Below, in pieces: positions 25,024 to 34,029 of a stretch of DNA of 64,000 nt. Both the position numbers and the translations under genes were made by a program. Each line of letters starts with the position of its first letter. Within the stretch, counting starts at the first letter, position 1. The notes below the pieces were generated by a model. It did not search any database. It had not been told where the DNA came from and saw only the letters and a program-made list of their open reading frames with translations. This DNA is from Nocardia pneumoniae NBRC 100136 (GTDB lineage Bacteria; Actinomycetota; Actinomycetes; Mycobacteriales; Mycobacteriaceae), in the NCBI RefSeq assembly GCF_000308755.1, contig NZ_BAGF01000148.1, positions 1 to 64,000 of the forward strand, in the 5' to 3' direction.

Positions 25024-27260
25024 GCCGGTGGCTCGCCGATCTCCTCCTCTGGTACGTAATCCGCGCGCGGCCCGGTACGCGAGGTAGTGCCGTTGCGGAG
25101 GGCGTCAAGGCCGTAGAGGGCGTGGAGGTCGACGTTATCGCCGATGTGCCGTTCTTCCAGAAGCGGCATGATGTGGTGTTTCCAGATGCGGGCGAGCCCT
25201 GTGTCGGTGCCGACGCGCGGGTTCATCAGGTACGAGGGACCGATGGCGGCGTCGCGATCGGCGACGCGGTCGTTAAGAGCGTCCAGCAGGTCGGCACGAT
25301 CAGCTGGTAGGCCGTGTGCGTGGAGCCAGCGGCGCAGCATGTCGGCGACGGGGGGTTCGCCGGGGAACAGTCCCTGCCAGGAGAACCGTCGTCGCATGGC
25401 TGAGTCGACAAGGGCGATCGACCGGTCGGCGGTGTTCATGGTGCCGATGAGGTAGAGGTTCGGTGGTAGCCGGAAGTCCTCGGTCGGCGAGTACTGCAAC
25501 TGCACGGAGCGGTTGCGGTACTCCAGGAGGAAGTAGAGCTCGCCGAAGACCTTGGCGAGGTTGGCGCGGTTGATCTCGTCGATGATCAGCACGTAGGCGC
25601 GGGTGACGTCCTTGTTGGCTTCGTTGACGAGCAGCTTCAGCGGTCCGTCTTCCAACTCGAAGGCCACGGTGCCGGGTGTGGTGCCGCGCTGCGGGCGGAA
25701 GCCTTCGAAGAAGTCCTCGTAAGAGTAGGACGGGTGAAACTGGACGAGACGATGTTCGCCACCGGTCTGCTCGGTGAGAAACTGAGCCAGCTCTTGCGCC
25801 AGGTAGGTCTTGCCGGTTCCTGGCGGTCCGTACAGGATGATCTGCTTCTTCTCCCGCAACAGGTCTACTGTCTCGGACAGCCAGTCGAGGTCGACGAACA
25901 GCTCGGCGGCAAGTTCGGTAGTGGGCTCGGGCAGCACGACCGGCTCACTGACCGGCGGTTCAGGGGTGTCCTCGGTCGGGTCGAGGTCGGGGTCAATTCC
26001 GGCCAGCGCGGCGAACTCTGCGACCTGGGCACCGAGGGCGCTGACGGTCATCTGCCCGGAGAGCCGGTCCCTGGTCTCGGTGGTGAGCTGGTCCCGGGTG
26101 AAGGGAGCGTCGGCGTTGGCCCAGTGGACCGGGCGTCGGCGGCTGCTCAGGTGCTCGGGTGTTTCGATCCAGGTCGCCGGGCCAGTGACCGTACCGACAT
26201 AGACCTTCGTGCCGTCGACGGTCGCGATGATGTCGCCGGGTTGCATCTTGTTGAGGAACCGGTCGAGCACGCCGACATGGAGGGAGCGCTGCTTGCTCGT
26301 GAGGTCCGGCTGCTTTTCTGCGAGCTGAGCGTCGATCTGCGAGCGGGTACGTCCGGCCAGTAGTTCGCCAAGGTCGGGGTACGCGAGCGAGCAGTAACCT
26401 TCGGCCAGCCACTCGGGGACCATGTTGCGGCCGTGCACATTGGCTCCTCGCACGAGCCAGCCCCGTAGTTCCAGTTCACCGTCGCCGGAGGCCACGCGTG
26501 GGCGCCAGCGTCTCTCGATGTCGCTGTCGTAAAAGTCGATATGGTCGCCACGTTGACGTTCGAGCTTGGCCCGCAGTGCAGCGAGGTCGCGGTCTTCGTC
26601 GCCGGTCAGGTCCGACAGGTCGTCGGCGAGTCTTTCGACAATTAGTTGTTTGTGACGGCGGGACACGATGCGTTCGAAGGTGTCGGGAAACGCCAGATGC
26701 AGTAGGACGTTGCGCTGGCTGTACGCGCTGTTTACCGGGATGGAGTCGGCGACGTTGCGGAACGCCCACGGGTCAGTAAGCGCATTCTGTCGGACGTCCG
26801 GTGGGAGCGCCTTCCACGCCACGACGAACCGAACAAGCCAGGCGAGTTGCCGATCGCGGTACGTGCGGTAAGCCGTACCAGCACGGCCGAACCCGGTATC
26901 CAGCGCTGCGTCGAATTCCGCTGGCAACTGGATCGACTCGGGAGCCAGCGCCAAGACTGTCAACAGGAGGTCGCGTTTCGCCATGCCGCCGAAGTCGTTC
27001 GGAGCGAGCAGGTGCAAGTACACCAGTTCGGCCGCAAGTTGAATCGTCTCTTGCGGAGCGTCACCGAGCTGGCGTCCAAGCTTCTCGGTAAAGCTGGCGG
27101 CGCCGAGTTCCGGCGCGTTGACGAATCGCTGAAGGAGGTCGTTAGCAGATGGAGCTGTCCACACTGGACGGCCCGGGGTGAAGGCGGAGTCATCGTTGGC
27201 GAGGCCAGCAACGATGACGCGCTGAGCGGCAGCGTACAAGCGACTGTTCTGGTAAGGCAC
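25020..27260 (-). CDS. mcrB: McrB-family AAA+ GTPase with PUA/EVE-like module
   Basis: From GTG 27260 (GGAGG at 27269-27273) the protein is 746 residues. About 1-230 is an unassigned helical region. About 240-400 (GWLVRGANV, FLNKMQPGDIIATVDGTKV, YVGTVTGPATWIETPEH) looks like a PUA/EVE-type module, a fold that often reads modified bases. The AAA+ core follows: GPPGTGKTYLAQEL at about 480, HPSYSYEDFFEGFRP, YVLIIDEINRANLAKVFGE, and LIGTMNTADRSIALVD, the McrB sensor signature; DSAMRRRFS has the arginine finger. Two bases separate it from the methylase stop and it overlaps mcrC. The frame extends far upstream of 27260, but that part overlaps the methylase. Confidence 0.88.
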   Translation of the reverse strand: MPYQNSRLYAAAQRVIVAGLANDDSAFTPGRPVWTAPSANDLLQRFVNAPELGAASFTEKLGRQLGDAPQETIQLAAELVYLHLLAPNDFGGMAKRDLLLTVLALAPESIQLPAEFDAALDTGFGRAGTAYRTYRDRQLAWLVRFVVAWKALPPDVRQNALTDPWAFRNVADSIPVNSAYSQRNVLLHLAFPDTFERIVSRRHKQLIVERLADDLSDLTGDEDRDLAALRAKLERQRGDHIDFYDSDIERRWRPRVASGDGELELRGWLVRGANVHGRNMVPEWLAEGYCSLAYPDLGELLAGRTRSQIDAQLAEKQPDLTSKQRSLHVGVLDRFLNKMQPGDIIATVDGTKVYVGTVTGPATWIETPEHLSSRRRPVHWANADAPFTRDQLTTETRDRLSGQMTVSALGAQVAEFAALAGIDPDLDPTEDTPEPPVSEPVVLPEPTTELAAELFVDLDWLSETVDLLREKKQIILYGPPGTGKTYLAQELAQFLTEQTGGEHRLVQFHPSYSYEDFFEGFRPQRGTTPGTVAFELEDGPLKLLVNEANKDVTRAYVLIIDEINRANLAKVFGELYFLLEYRNRSVQLQYSPTEDFRLPPNLYLIGTMNTADRSIALVDSAMRRRFSWQGLFPGEPPVADMLRRWLHAHGLPADRADLLDALNDRVADRDAAIGPSYLMNPRVGTDTGLARIWKHHIMPLLEERHIGDNVDLHALYGLDALRNGTTSRTGPRADYVPEEEIGEPPA

Positions 27261-27262
27261 CG

Positions 27263-30200
27263 TTACGACCTCCGGTCCGGATGGCGATGTCCCTGCCCAG
27301 GAGCGGGATCGAGCGGGCTGACGAACTGACCTTCGGCCATTGCGTCGTACGCTGCGAGAACCAGCCGTCTTGTACGGAACTCGCCGTAATTTCGCTCCTC
27401 GTTCTTGCGCAGCACAAAGAACGAGTCGATGACGTGCTCGGTGTCGCTCCTGTTGAGCCCATAGAGGTGCATGTAAGCGGCATCCAGCTCGGCTCTCAAT
27501 TGCGCCCGTCGCTCCTCGGCCCACCTGAATGGAGATCCAGTGTCACCGAGATCGCGTGCGTATGACTGGAGGTCCCACGCAGTGTACGACAACTCAAGTA
27601 CTCGGGCGGTAATCCACCTTTCCAGCGTTGTATCCGCTTCTGCTTGCCACGGTACGGTCGCTTCATACATCGACGGGGTCAAGACTGGAAGTTGCTTAAC
27701 GGTTTGATAGCTGAGGGATGCGCCCGCATGCTTTTGTCGGACGCAATAGTCGAGCACAAGTGTGGACAAATTGGCCTGTAGGCACGCGGGCGATCCCTTA
27801 CCAGGAAGGGCGAGTAGAAACTTGTGGCCGACCGCCGCTCGCGGAATGACTGAGACGATCATCGTCCGCTCGTCCACGGACCTGGCTGTATCACGCCATC
27901 CCAGTAGCCAGTCATGATTCCATTGTTGTCCAAGTCGTTGAGACAGTTGCAGGAGTGCCTGGGTGACGTCGGCGTCGGCGACCCAGTGTCGAGGCCAGGG
28001 AGTCTCTAGAGGATCGTCGTGTTGCGCAGGCGTTAGCCTTGGGAGAGTCCCTTTATTCAATTGAGCCTGGGTTGCGCCCTCGTAAGTCGAGAAACGGTGA
28101 TCGTAGTAGTGCGTCATCTTCGCTTCGTACAGCGGAAGCATTCGATCACTGCCTCGAATAAAAGAGGACCCGTCGACCTTCCAGCCTTGCTGACGTAGGA
28201 CCGACTCGCTGTGAAAAAGGTTCGAGTCAGACGCCATGTTGAACAGGCCCTGTGCGGGCATAACCATCCAATGATTACCGCCCTTCTCGCTCTCCCTCCA
28301 AAGGATCGGCAGGCGAGAATGTATGGCAATGGTGATCTCCGCGTCACGGCGTGTGCGAAAGATTGGGCTTGTTCCGCTATTGGGATTAACCTGCAAGATC
28401 TCGCTTGGTGTTACATCAAATCGCCGACTTGACAGCTCGTGGATATGGCGGACCGAGAACGCGAAGGATGCTTGTGGTACCACAGTGCCGCCGGTGGCCA
28501 CGAGCACTGCGAATCGAAATTGGTTGTGAACGTCTGGGAATATCTTGGCTTCGTTCTCGAAGTCAAAAAAGACGGCAAGAACCTTCGCCTCGATCAGTCG
28601 GCGAAAGAATGGAGCGGTCGTGTCCCCTGTCGCTATGGCCGTCTGTAGGACCATGCCGGCTCGGCCACGGCTGGCTGTCATTGAGACGCCCAACTCGGCA
28701 AAGAGGGCATAAGTATTGATGCGCCCGCGTGCCGTGAGTGGGTAACGCCCGCTTGCGCGGATAAGTCGATTCTCGGTCTCAATGAGTCGGAGGTCGGTAA
28801 GATACTGTTTCCACAGTGCTGGGCGTTCAGCGGCAAGGGCTGCGACCAGTTTTTTGCGTGCCGCCGCAGTCGGCGCTGCGGCAATTTCTGGTGCGCTTAC
28901 TGCGAAGTATTGCTTCTCCTGGAGTTCCATCTGTTCCCAGGGGGGATTCCCGACTATGCAGGTAAATCCTCCGGGGAATACATCGGGGAACTCTAGATGC
29001 CAGTGGAAGAACTGATACTCTGCGCTGAGGCGTTGCACCTCGGCGAGTTGCTGCCGAGTAATCCCAGCAGCTCCGTGATCTATAATTCGCCGAATATCGC
29101 CCGCTGTCAAACCTGGCGGCCTGTTAATGGCATGGTGCCATACGAAGACAGCGCACCATGCATCGGACGTTAGTCGCGCTCGCTCAAGTGCTGGATTGGC
29201 TTCGGCCTCTTGCCATGCAGCGGCTTTGGCGCGCACTTCCGCGAGCGTGCGTTCAGGCGCATTAGTCAGTTCCTGAAACGCCTTGCCGAAGTCGCTGGCG
29301 GGTTCCTCGAAGAAGAGTTCCGCCTGGTTCGAATGGATAGTTTCTTCCCGGTTTCGACTCTTGCGCTTGGACACGGTCGCAGAGTCATCGCCGGTCAGCA
29401 CGGTGAAGGCAGCTTCGGGAATTCCGTTCTCAACGATGTCAGGTGTGGCACCGAGGAGAGCGTTACCCACTTTGATATGAGCGTCAAGGAACGACAGAGG
29501 GCGACCCGGTTCGAGAGCTTCGAGCCATAGTGCTACCTTCGCGAGCTCGACGGCTAGTGGATTGAGGTCGACGCCGTACAGGCAGTGGCTGATGACGTCG
29601 CGCATGGCGTCTCGAAGTGCAGGTTCGGGAGGCTCGGCCTCACCGGTGCGATACTCAGCAAGCCGTCGCGCGATGCGTCGTCCAGCTGCCACGAGGAAAT
29701 GCCCCGAACCACAAGCCGGGTCACAGATCGTGATGGCAAGGAGCGCAGCCTTCGGATCGGAAGATTTCGCGGCTTCGTCAAGAACAGGTTTTAGGCTCTC
29801 GTCGAGCAGGACGTCGACGAGCTCCGAAGGGGTGTAGTAGGAACCGGTCTTCTTGCGATCGTTCCCTGCCGCGATGTCGAGAGCGTAATGACCTGTCTGG
29901 GCGTCGTAGTCTGGGACGAGTTCAAGGAGTGATTCGTAGACGCTGCCGAGTTCTTCGGCGCCCAGGTTGCGGTAGTCCACTCCTCGGGCCATGCCAGTCT
30001 CGTCGCGTGTGAGTGATAGGGCCCGGACGGCGGCGAGGAGGTCGCGGTTTGCCAGGTTGGCGTCTTCTAGGGGACCGAGCGAACCGCTGTCGTAGATGCC
30101 GCCGAGTCCAGGGAGGCCGAGTGCCGGCAGCCCGCCTTCATTGCCGAGGCCGCGTGTGATGAGGCGCAGTGCGGTCCACTGGTCAGTGTGGCGTTCGATG

Positions 30201-31216
30201 GTGTGGCGGCGTTGTGCCTTGAGGCGCAGTCGATCGGTGGAGAAGTGTTGGGCGTAGCGGCGGCGTTGTTCGGGGGTGGCTTGATCGTGGTGGAGGAGGT
30301 TGCGGTCTTCGGCGACGAATAGGACGAGCAGTTGGTAGACCACCCGCAGTACAAGCCGGTGGTAGTCACGTGGGGTAAGGCTGCCCTGGCGGAGTTGTTC
30401 CCGAAGTGCAGGCGTTGCGGAAAGGAACCCCGCGCCGAGGATGTTCAGGGCCTTCCTGACTCCAGCGGAGAGTCGCTTCAGGGCTCGAGTTCCGCGGGTC
30501 GTGGAGTCCTCTCGCCAGCGTTCCAGCCAGCAGGTGCTAGGTGCGGCTGATGGATCCGGCTGCGGTTCCACGCGACTGGCATGGCAGAGCTGCCACATCA
30601 CGGTGAAGTCGGCGAATACCTCACCGTCGAACATTCCGGCGAGGTCGAACTGGACGTATGCCTGGCGGACGAGTGCGGCGGAGTCTCGCAGCAGTCGCAG
30701 TTCGAGGCCGTTGGTAAGGATGCCCCACAGGTGGTCTGGAGAGCGGTTGAGGAATTCTTGCAGCATGGAGTGTGGTGCTTGCCGCGCGGCACCGGCCACG
30801 CCTGCCGTGCGGTGGTCGAGGTCTACGCCGACTCCGAGCAGGTGCAGCGGGGTCCGCTGCCACAGATGGCTCACCGGATAGCTGGCGTCGCCGACAGCAA
30901 GCCCGCCTGCGGGCACTGCGGGAAGGCGGCCGTAGCCGAGTTCGTCGAACAGGACTCGCAGCCATTGGGAGCGGGTGGTTTCGATCTGGTGGCCGTTGTC
31001 CTCGCCGGGGGGCACCGTACGCCGAAAGGCCAGCCAGGTGCTGCGCAGTCGCTCCCAGGAGCGGTTGGCTGCTTCGCGTACGGTTTCGGATTCGGCGAGG
31101 CCGTAGGTGCTGGGTCTGAGTCCGTCGAGCTCGCCAGCGGTGATGGCTTCGAGGGTTTCGGGCGGCAGCAGGCCACCGACGGTTCGGATAGTGCTGATGG
31201 TGTGGGCGCGCATCAT
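27263..31216 (-). CDS. Large class I N6-adenine DNA methylase (Eco57I/PglX/DrmMI-like)
   Basis: A 1317-residue protein with an N-terminal helical region, then the methylase core: SYYTPSELVDVLLDESL, CDPACGSGHFLVAAGRR at about 498 (SAM site), YGVDLNPLAVELAKVALW, and CIVGNPPWEQMEL at about 757 (the NPPW catalytic motif). About 500 residues after NPPW form the presumed target-recognition and C-terminal domain. Length and layout match stand-alone methylases of BREX (PglX), DISARM class 1 (DrmMI) and type IIG enzymes. No nuclease motif is evident, so cleavage is probably left to McrC. Its ATG overlaps the SNF2 helicase stop (ATGA) and its stop is two bases from mcrB. Confidence 0.88.
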   Translation of the reverse strand: MMRAHTISTIRTVGGLLPPETLEAITAGELDGLRPSTYGLAESETVREAANRSWERLRSTWLAFRRTVPPGEDNGHQIETTRSQWLRVLFDELGYGRLPAVPAGGLAVGDASYPVSHLWQRTPLHLLGVGVDLDHRTAGVAGAARQAPHSMLQEFLNRSPDHLWGILTNGLELRLLRDSAALVRQAYVQFDLAGMFDGEVFADFTVMWQLCHASRVEPQPDPSAAPSTCWLERWREDSTTRGTRALKRLSAGVRKALNILGAGFLSATPALREQLRQGSLTPRDYHRLVLRVVYQLLVLFVAEDRNLLHHDQATPEQRRRYAQHFSTDRLRLKAQRRHTIERHTDQWTALRLITRGLGNEGGLPALGLPGLGGIYDSGSLGPLEDANLANRDLLAAVRALSLTRDETGMARGVDYRNLGAEELGSVYESLLELVPDYDAQTGHYALDIAAGNDRKKTGSYYTPSELVDVLLDESLKPVLDEAAKSSDPKAALLAITICDPACGSGHFLVAAGRRIARRLAEYRTGEAEPPEPALRDAMRDVISHCLYGVDLNPLAVELAKVALWLEALEPGRPLSFLDAHIKVGNALLGATPDIVENGIPEAAFTVLTGDDSATVSKRKSRNREETIHSNQAELFFEEPASDFGKAFQELTNAPERTLAEVRAKAAAWQEAEANPALERARLTSDAWCAVFVWHHAINRPPGLTAGDIRRIIDHGAAGITRQQLAEVQRLSAEYQFFHWHLEFPDVFPGGFTCIVGNPPWEQMELQEKQYFAVSAPEIAAAPTAAARKKLVAALAAERPALWKQYLTDLRLIETENRLIRASGRYPLTARGRINTYALFAELGVSMTASRGRAGMVLQTAIATGDTTAPFFRRLIEAKVLAVFFDFENEAKIFPDVHNQFRFAVLVATGGTVVPQASFAFSVRHIHELSSRRFDVTPSEILQVNPNSGTSPIFRTRRDAEITIAIHSRLPILWRESEKGGNHWMVMPAQGLFNMASDSNLFHSESVLRQQGWKVDGSSFIRGSDRMLPLYEAKMTHYYDHRFSTYEGATQAQLNKGTLPRLTPAQHDDPLETPWPRHWVADADVTQALLQLSQRLGQQWNHDWLLGWRDTARSVDERTMIVSVIPRAAVGHKFLLALPGKGSPACLQANLSTLVLDYCVRQKHAGASLSYQTVKQLPVLTPSMYEATVPWQAEADTTLERWITARVLELSYTAWDLQSYARDLGDTGSPFRWAEERRAQLRAELDAAYMHLYGLNRSDTEHVIDSFFVLRKNEERNYGEFRTRRLVLAAYDAMAEGQFVSPLDPAPGQGHRHPDRRS

Positions 31217-34029
31217 GTCCCCGCAGGCAGGTAGAGGTAGACGCCGAGGATGTCGGCGGGGCGTTGGGCGGTCACGGTGAGACCTCGACGGATGAGTTCG
31301 CCGGTGCTGCCAGCGGCTTCTCGCACTCGGCGATGGCTGGCGAGGAGTTCGGTGGCTAGCCGGTCTCCCTCGTCGTCCAGGTGGGACGTGAGGCGGTCCA
31401 GGCGCGCCTGGACGCGGCGGATGTCTTCGGCGGCGAGGTCGCGGGGAATGTTGCCGGCGGGACGGGCGTCCAGTAGGGCGGTGACTTCATTGTCGGGCAG
31501 CCATTCGGGCGTGTTGGCAGTGCCGCGGTAAGCGAGTAGCCGAGCTTCTTCCACGACCATCGAGCGGCGTTCGGTAGTGGTGGGCAGTGTGAGGTGTAGG
31601 CGGTATCGCAGCAGGAGCAGGGTGGTGCGGGTGTCGACGGCGTTGGTGAGGAGGACTCCACAGCGCCTGGCCGGTCGGTCGGTGCCTGCTTCGGGATCAA
31701 GTGCGGTGTCGAGGACGTAGCGGGCGAGGGTTTCAATGGTGGGATCGGTTCGGGCCAAGACCGCTCCACCTTCCGGGGCGGGCGGGGTTCGCACGAGCAG
31801 GAGATCGGTGGTGTCACTGAGTTCTTCCCGCAGTGGGGGTGGCAGTCCATCCAGCGCGGCGGTGTACCCGTCGGACGTGGTCGTCAGAGTGGCCCGCAAG
31901 GAGGTGAGTGCGTCCACTACGAAGGTCTCAGTCTCGGCCGGACCGCCGAGGGCAGCGCGCACAGCGTCGACCTCGCGTGAGACGTCGAAGGGTTTGATCT
32001 GTTCCTGGGCGAATAGGCTGCGCGAGCGTTTCTCGCGTTGCGCTGCGTCGTCCCACCGCTGATGTAGATCGGTGCGGGCAGTTTCCTCGACACCTTCCAG
32101 CTGGAGTTGGCCGCCGGTCTCGGCCCGCAGTACGCCTTCCAACACGGCGGTCAGGACGGCGTCGCTGTCTTGCGGGACGGGAACGGCAACCCCGGTGTCG
32201 GCTTGGATGGCGCGGTGGCGGCGCAGCAACACATCCAGCACGAGACCGTCGATGCCGTTGTCTTCGCCGTAGTAGGTGATCGCGTGCACGTCAGGGGCGC
32301 GTTGTCCGAATCGGTCAACGCGGCCTTCGCGCTGTTCCTGGCGGGTGGGGTTCCACGACAGGTCGTAGTGCAGGACCGCATTGAAGTGGTCTTGCAGGTT
32401 GACCCCTTCGGACAGGCAGTCGGTGGCCACCAGGATGCGGCGCTCGGCTTTGCCGAGTTCGGCGACGCGGCGTTCGCGTTCCTCCGGTGGCTGGGCGCCG
32501 GTGACCCAGGCGACTTCGACGTCCGGCAGTGCCTGGCGCAGTGCGGTTCCCACGTACTCGGCGGTGGCGATGTAGCGGCAGAACACCACGATGGCGTCGC
32601 CCGCTTCTACCCGGTCGCGGACGAGCTCGATGCCCTTCTTGAGCTTCGCGTCCTTGGCGCCGCGCAGACGGTCGGCGTCCTTAGCCAGCCGCAGCAGACG
32701 AGCCCGCGGTGTGTCTTCCGCGGGTAGCGCCCCGGCGGTGGTGTCGCGGCCATCGACGGCTTCGTCTTCGTCGGGGAGATCGAGGACTCCGGCTTGGCCA
32801 AGGATGTCGGCTTCCTCGACGGTGGTCACGTCATCCTCGCCGCTGCGGTTGCGCAGTGTCGCGGCGGCTGCAGCGGGTGAGGAGGCCATCGCCCGCAACA
32901 GCGCGAGGATCGACCACCAGCGGACCCGCTGGCTCACCCGGCCTCCGGCCGTGTCGCGCACGGTCTCGCGGGCGTAGCGCAAGACCTGGTCGAACAGCTT
33001 GCGGTAGTCCGGTGTCAGGCGGTAAGTGGCCTCCACCGGGATGCGGTTGGGGAATGGGGTGTCTTCGTCGAGGTAGGTCTTGATGTCGCCGCGCTGGCGT
33101 TGCACGACGTGACGGGCGATGCGTTCGCGGTCGCGGCGGCGTGCGTCGCCGGACAAGTCGTCGGGCAACTCCGCGAGGGATTTGTCCAGTAGCCCGAGCA
33201 GTGCCCGGAACGCTTCCGGCTTGCCGCTGTGTGGGGTTGCGGTGAGCAGCAACAGGTGCCGGCCGGGATCGGCGGCGAGGCGGGACAGCAGCGTGTAGCG
33301 CTGCTGGCTGGCGCGGGCGGTGCGGCCATCAGCGGCACCGACGCAGGTGTGGGCTTCGTCGACGATCACCAGGCCGGGGCAGGCTCGGATGAACTCGTCC
33401 GCGCGCCGTGATGACTTGATGAAGTCGGTGGACACCACCGTGTACGGGTAGCGCTCGAACAGCGATTCTCCGGCGGGTAGGTCGCGTTCCAGACGTCCGG
33501 CGGTGGATGGGAGGACCAATTCAGCGTCGAGTCCGAACTTGTCGGCCAGCTCCCGTTGCCACTGGGGGGCCAGGGCAGGGCTGCACATGACGGTGAACCG
33601 GTCGACGCTGCCCTGGGCGAGCAGCTCGGCGACGATGAGGCCGGCTTCGATGGTCTTGCCGACGCCGACGGCGTCGGCGATCAGGAGCCGGACCGTGCGC
33701 ATGCGCAGCGCCATCAGCAGCGGGACCAGCTGGTAGGAGCGCGGGCTCACGGCGATTTGCGCCAGGCTGCGGAAGGGACCGCCGCTGGACCGGAAGCCCA
33801 GTCGTAGCGCGCTGCGCAGCAGTCGGGCGCTCACCGCGTCGCCGAGGTCGTCGGGGTCCGGTGGCGCGAAGGTCGCGGATTCGACCGGTTCGAGGTCCGG
33901 GAGGACTCCGGCGATGTCGTCCACGCCCCCGCCCAGGGGCCGCAGAAGAAGCAGGTCGTGGGTGCTGTCGGGCAGCACGACCCATTCCCGGCCACGGGCG
34001 CGTACCAGGGACCCAGCTGCCCAGCTCAC
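31213..34029 (-). CDS. SNF2-type helicase, DrmD-like
   Basis: A 938-residue SF2 ATPase of the SNF2/RapA class. Motif I is ADAVGVGKTIEAGLI at about 121, motif II is VIVDEAHTCVGA at about 225, and motif III is LLLLTATPHSGKPEAF. In the second RecA domain are VVFCRYIATAEYV, TDCLSEGVNLQDHFN and the arginine-finger motif QREGRVDRFGQRAPDVH near 570. An unassigned 300-residue C-terminal tail follows. The layout is that of DISARM DrmD proteins, dsDNA translocases without true unwinding. It overlaps the DUF1998 helicase stop by four bases and the methylase start by four, so the three should be made in step. Confidence 0.87.
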   Translation of the reverse strand: MSWAAGSLVRARGREWVVLPDSTHDLLLLRPLGGGVDDIAGVLPDLEPVESATFAPPDPDDLGDAVSARLLRSALRLGFRSSGGPFRSLAQIAVSPRSYQLVPLLMALRMRTVRLLIADAVGVGKTIEAGLIVAELLAQGSVDRFTVMCSPALAPQWQRELADKFGLDAELVLPSTAGRLERDLPAGESLFERYPYTVVSTDFIKSSRRADEFIRACPGLVIVDEAHTCVGAADGRTARASQQRYTLLSRLAADPGRHLLLLTATPHSGKPEAFRALLGLLDKSLAELPDDLSGDARRRDRERIARHVVQRQRGDIKTYLDEDTPFPNRIPVEATYRLTPDYRKLFDQVLRYARETVRDTAGGRVSQRVRWWSILALLRAMASSPAAAAATLRNRSGEDDVTTVEEADILGQAGVLDLPDEDEAVDGRDTTAGALPAEDTPRARLLRLAKDADRLRGAKDAKLKKGIELVRDRVEAGDAIVVFCRYIATAEYVGTALRQALPDVEVAWVTGAQPPEERERRVAELGKAERRILVATDCLSEGVNLQDHFNAVLHYDLSWNPTRQEQREGRVDRFGQRAPDVHAITYYGEDNGIDGLVLDVLLRRHRAIQADTGVAVPVPQDSDAVLTAVLEGVLRAETGGQLQLEGVEETARTDLHQRWDDAAQREKRSRSLFAQEQIKPFDVSREVDAVRAALGGPAETETFVVDALTSLRATLTTTSDGYTAALDGLPPPLREELSDTTDLLLVRTPPAPEGGAVLARTDPTIETLARYVLDTALDPEAGTDRPARRCGVLLTNAVDTRTTLLLLRYRLHLTLPTTTERRSMVVEEARLLAYRGTANTPEWLPDNEVTALLDARPAGNIPRDLAAEDIRRVQARLDRLTSHLDDEGDRLATELLASHRRVREAAGSTGELIRRGLTVTAQRPADILGVYLYLPAGT

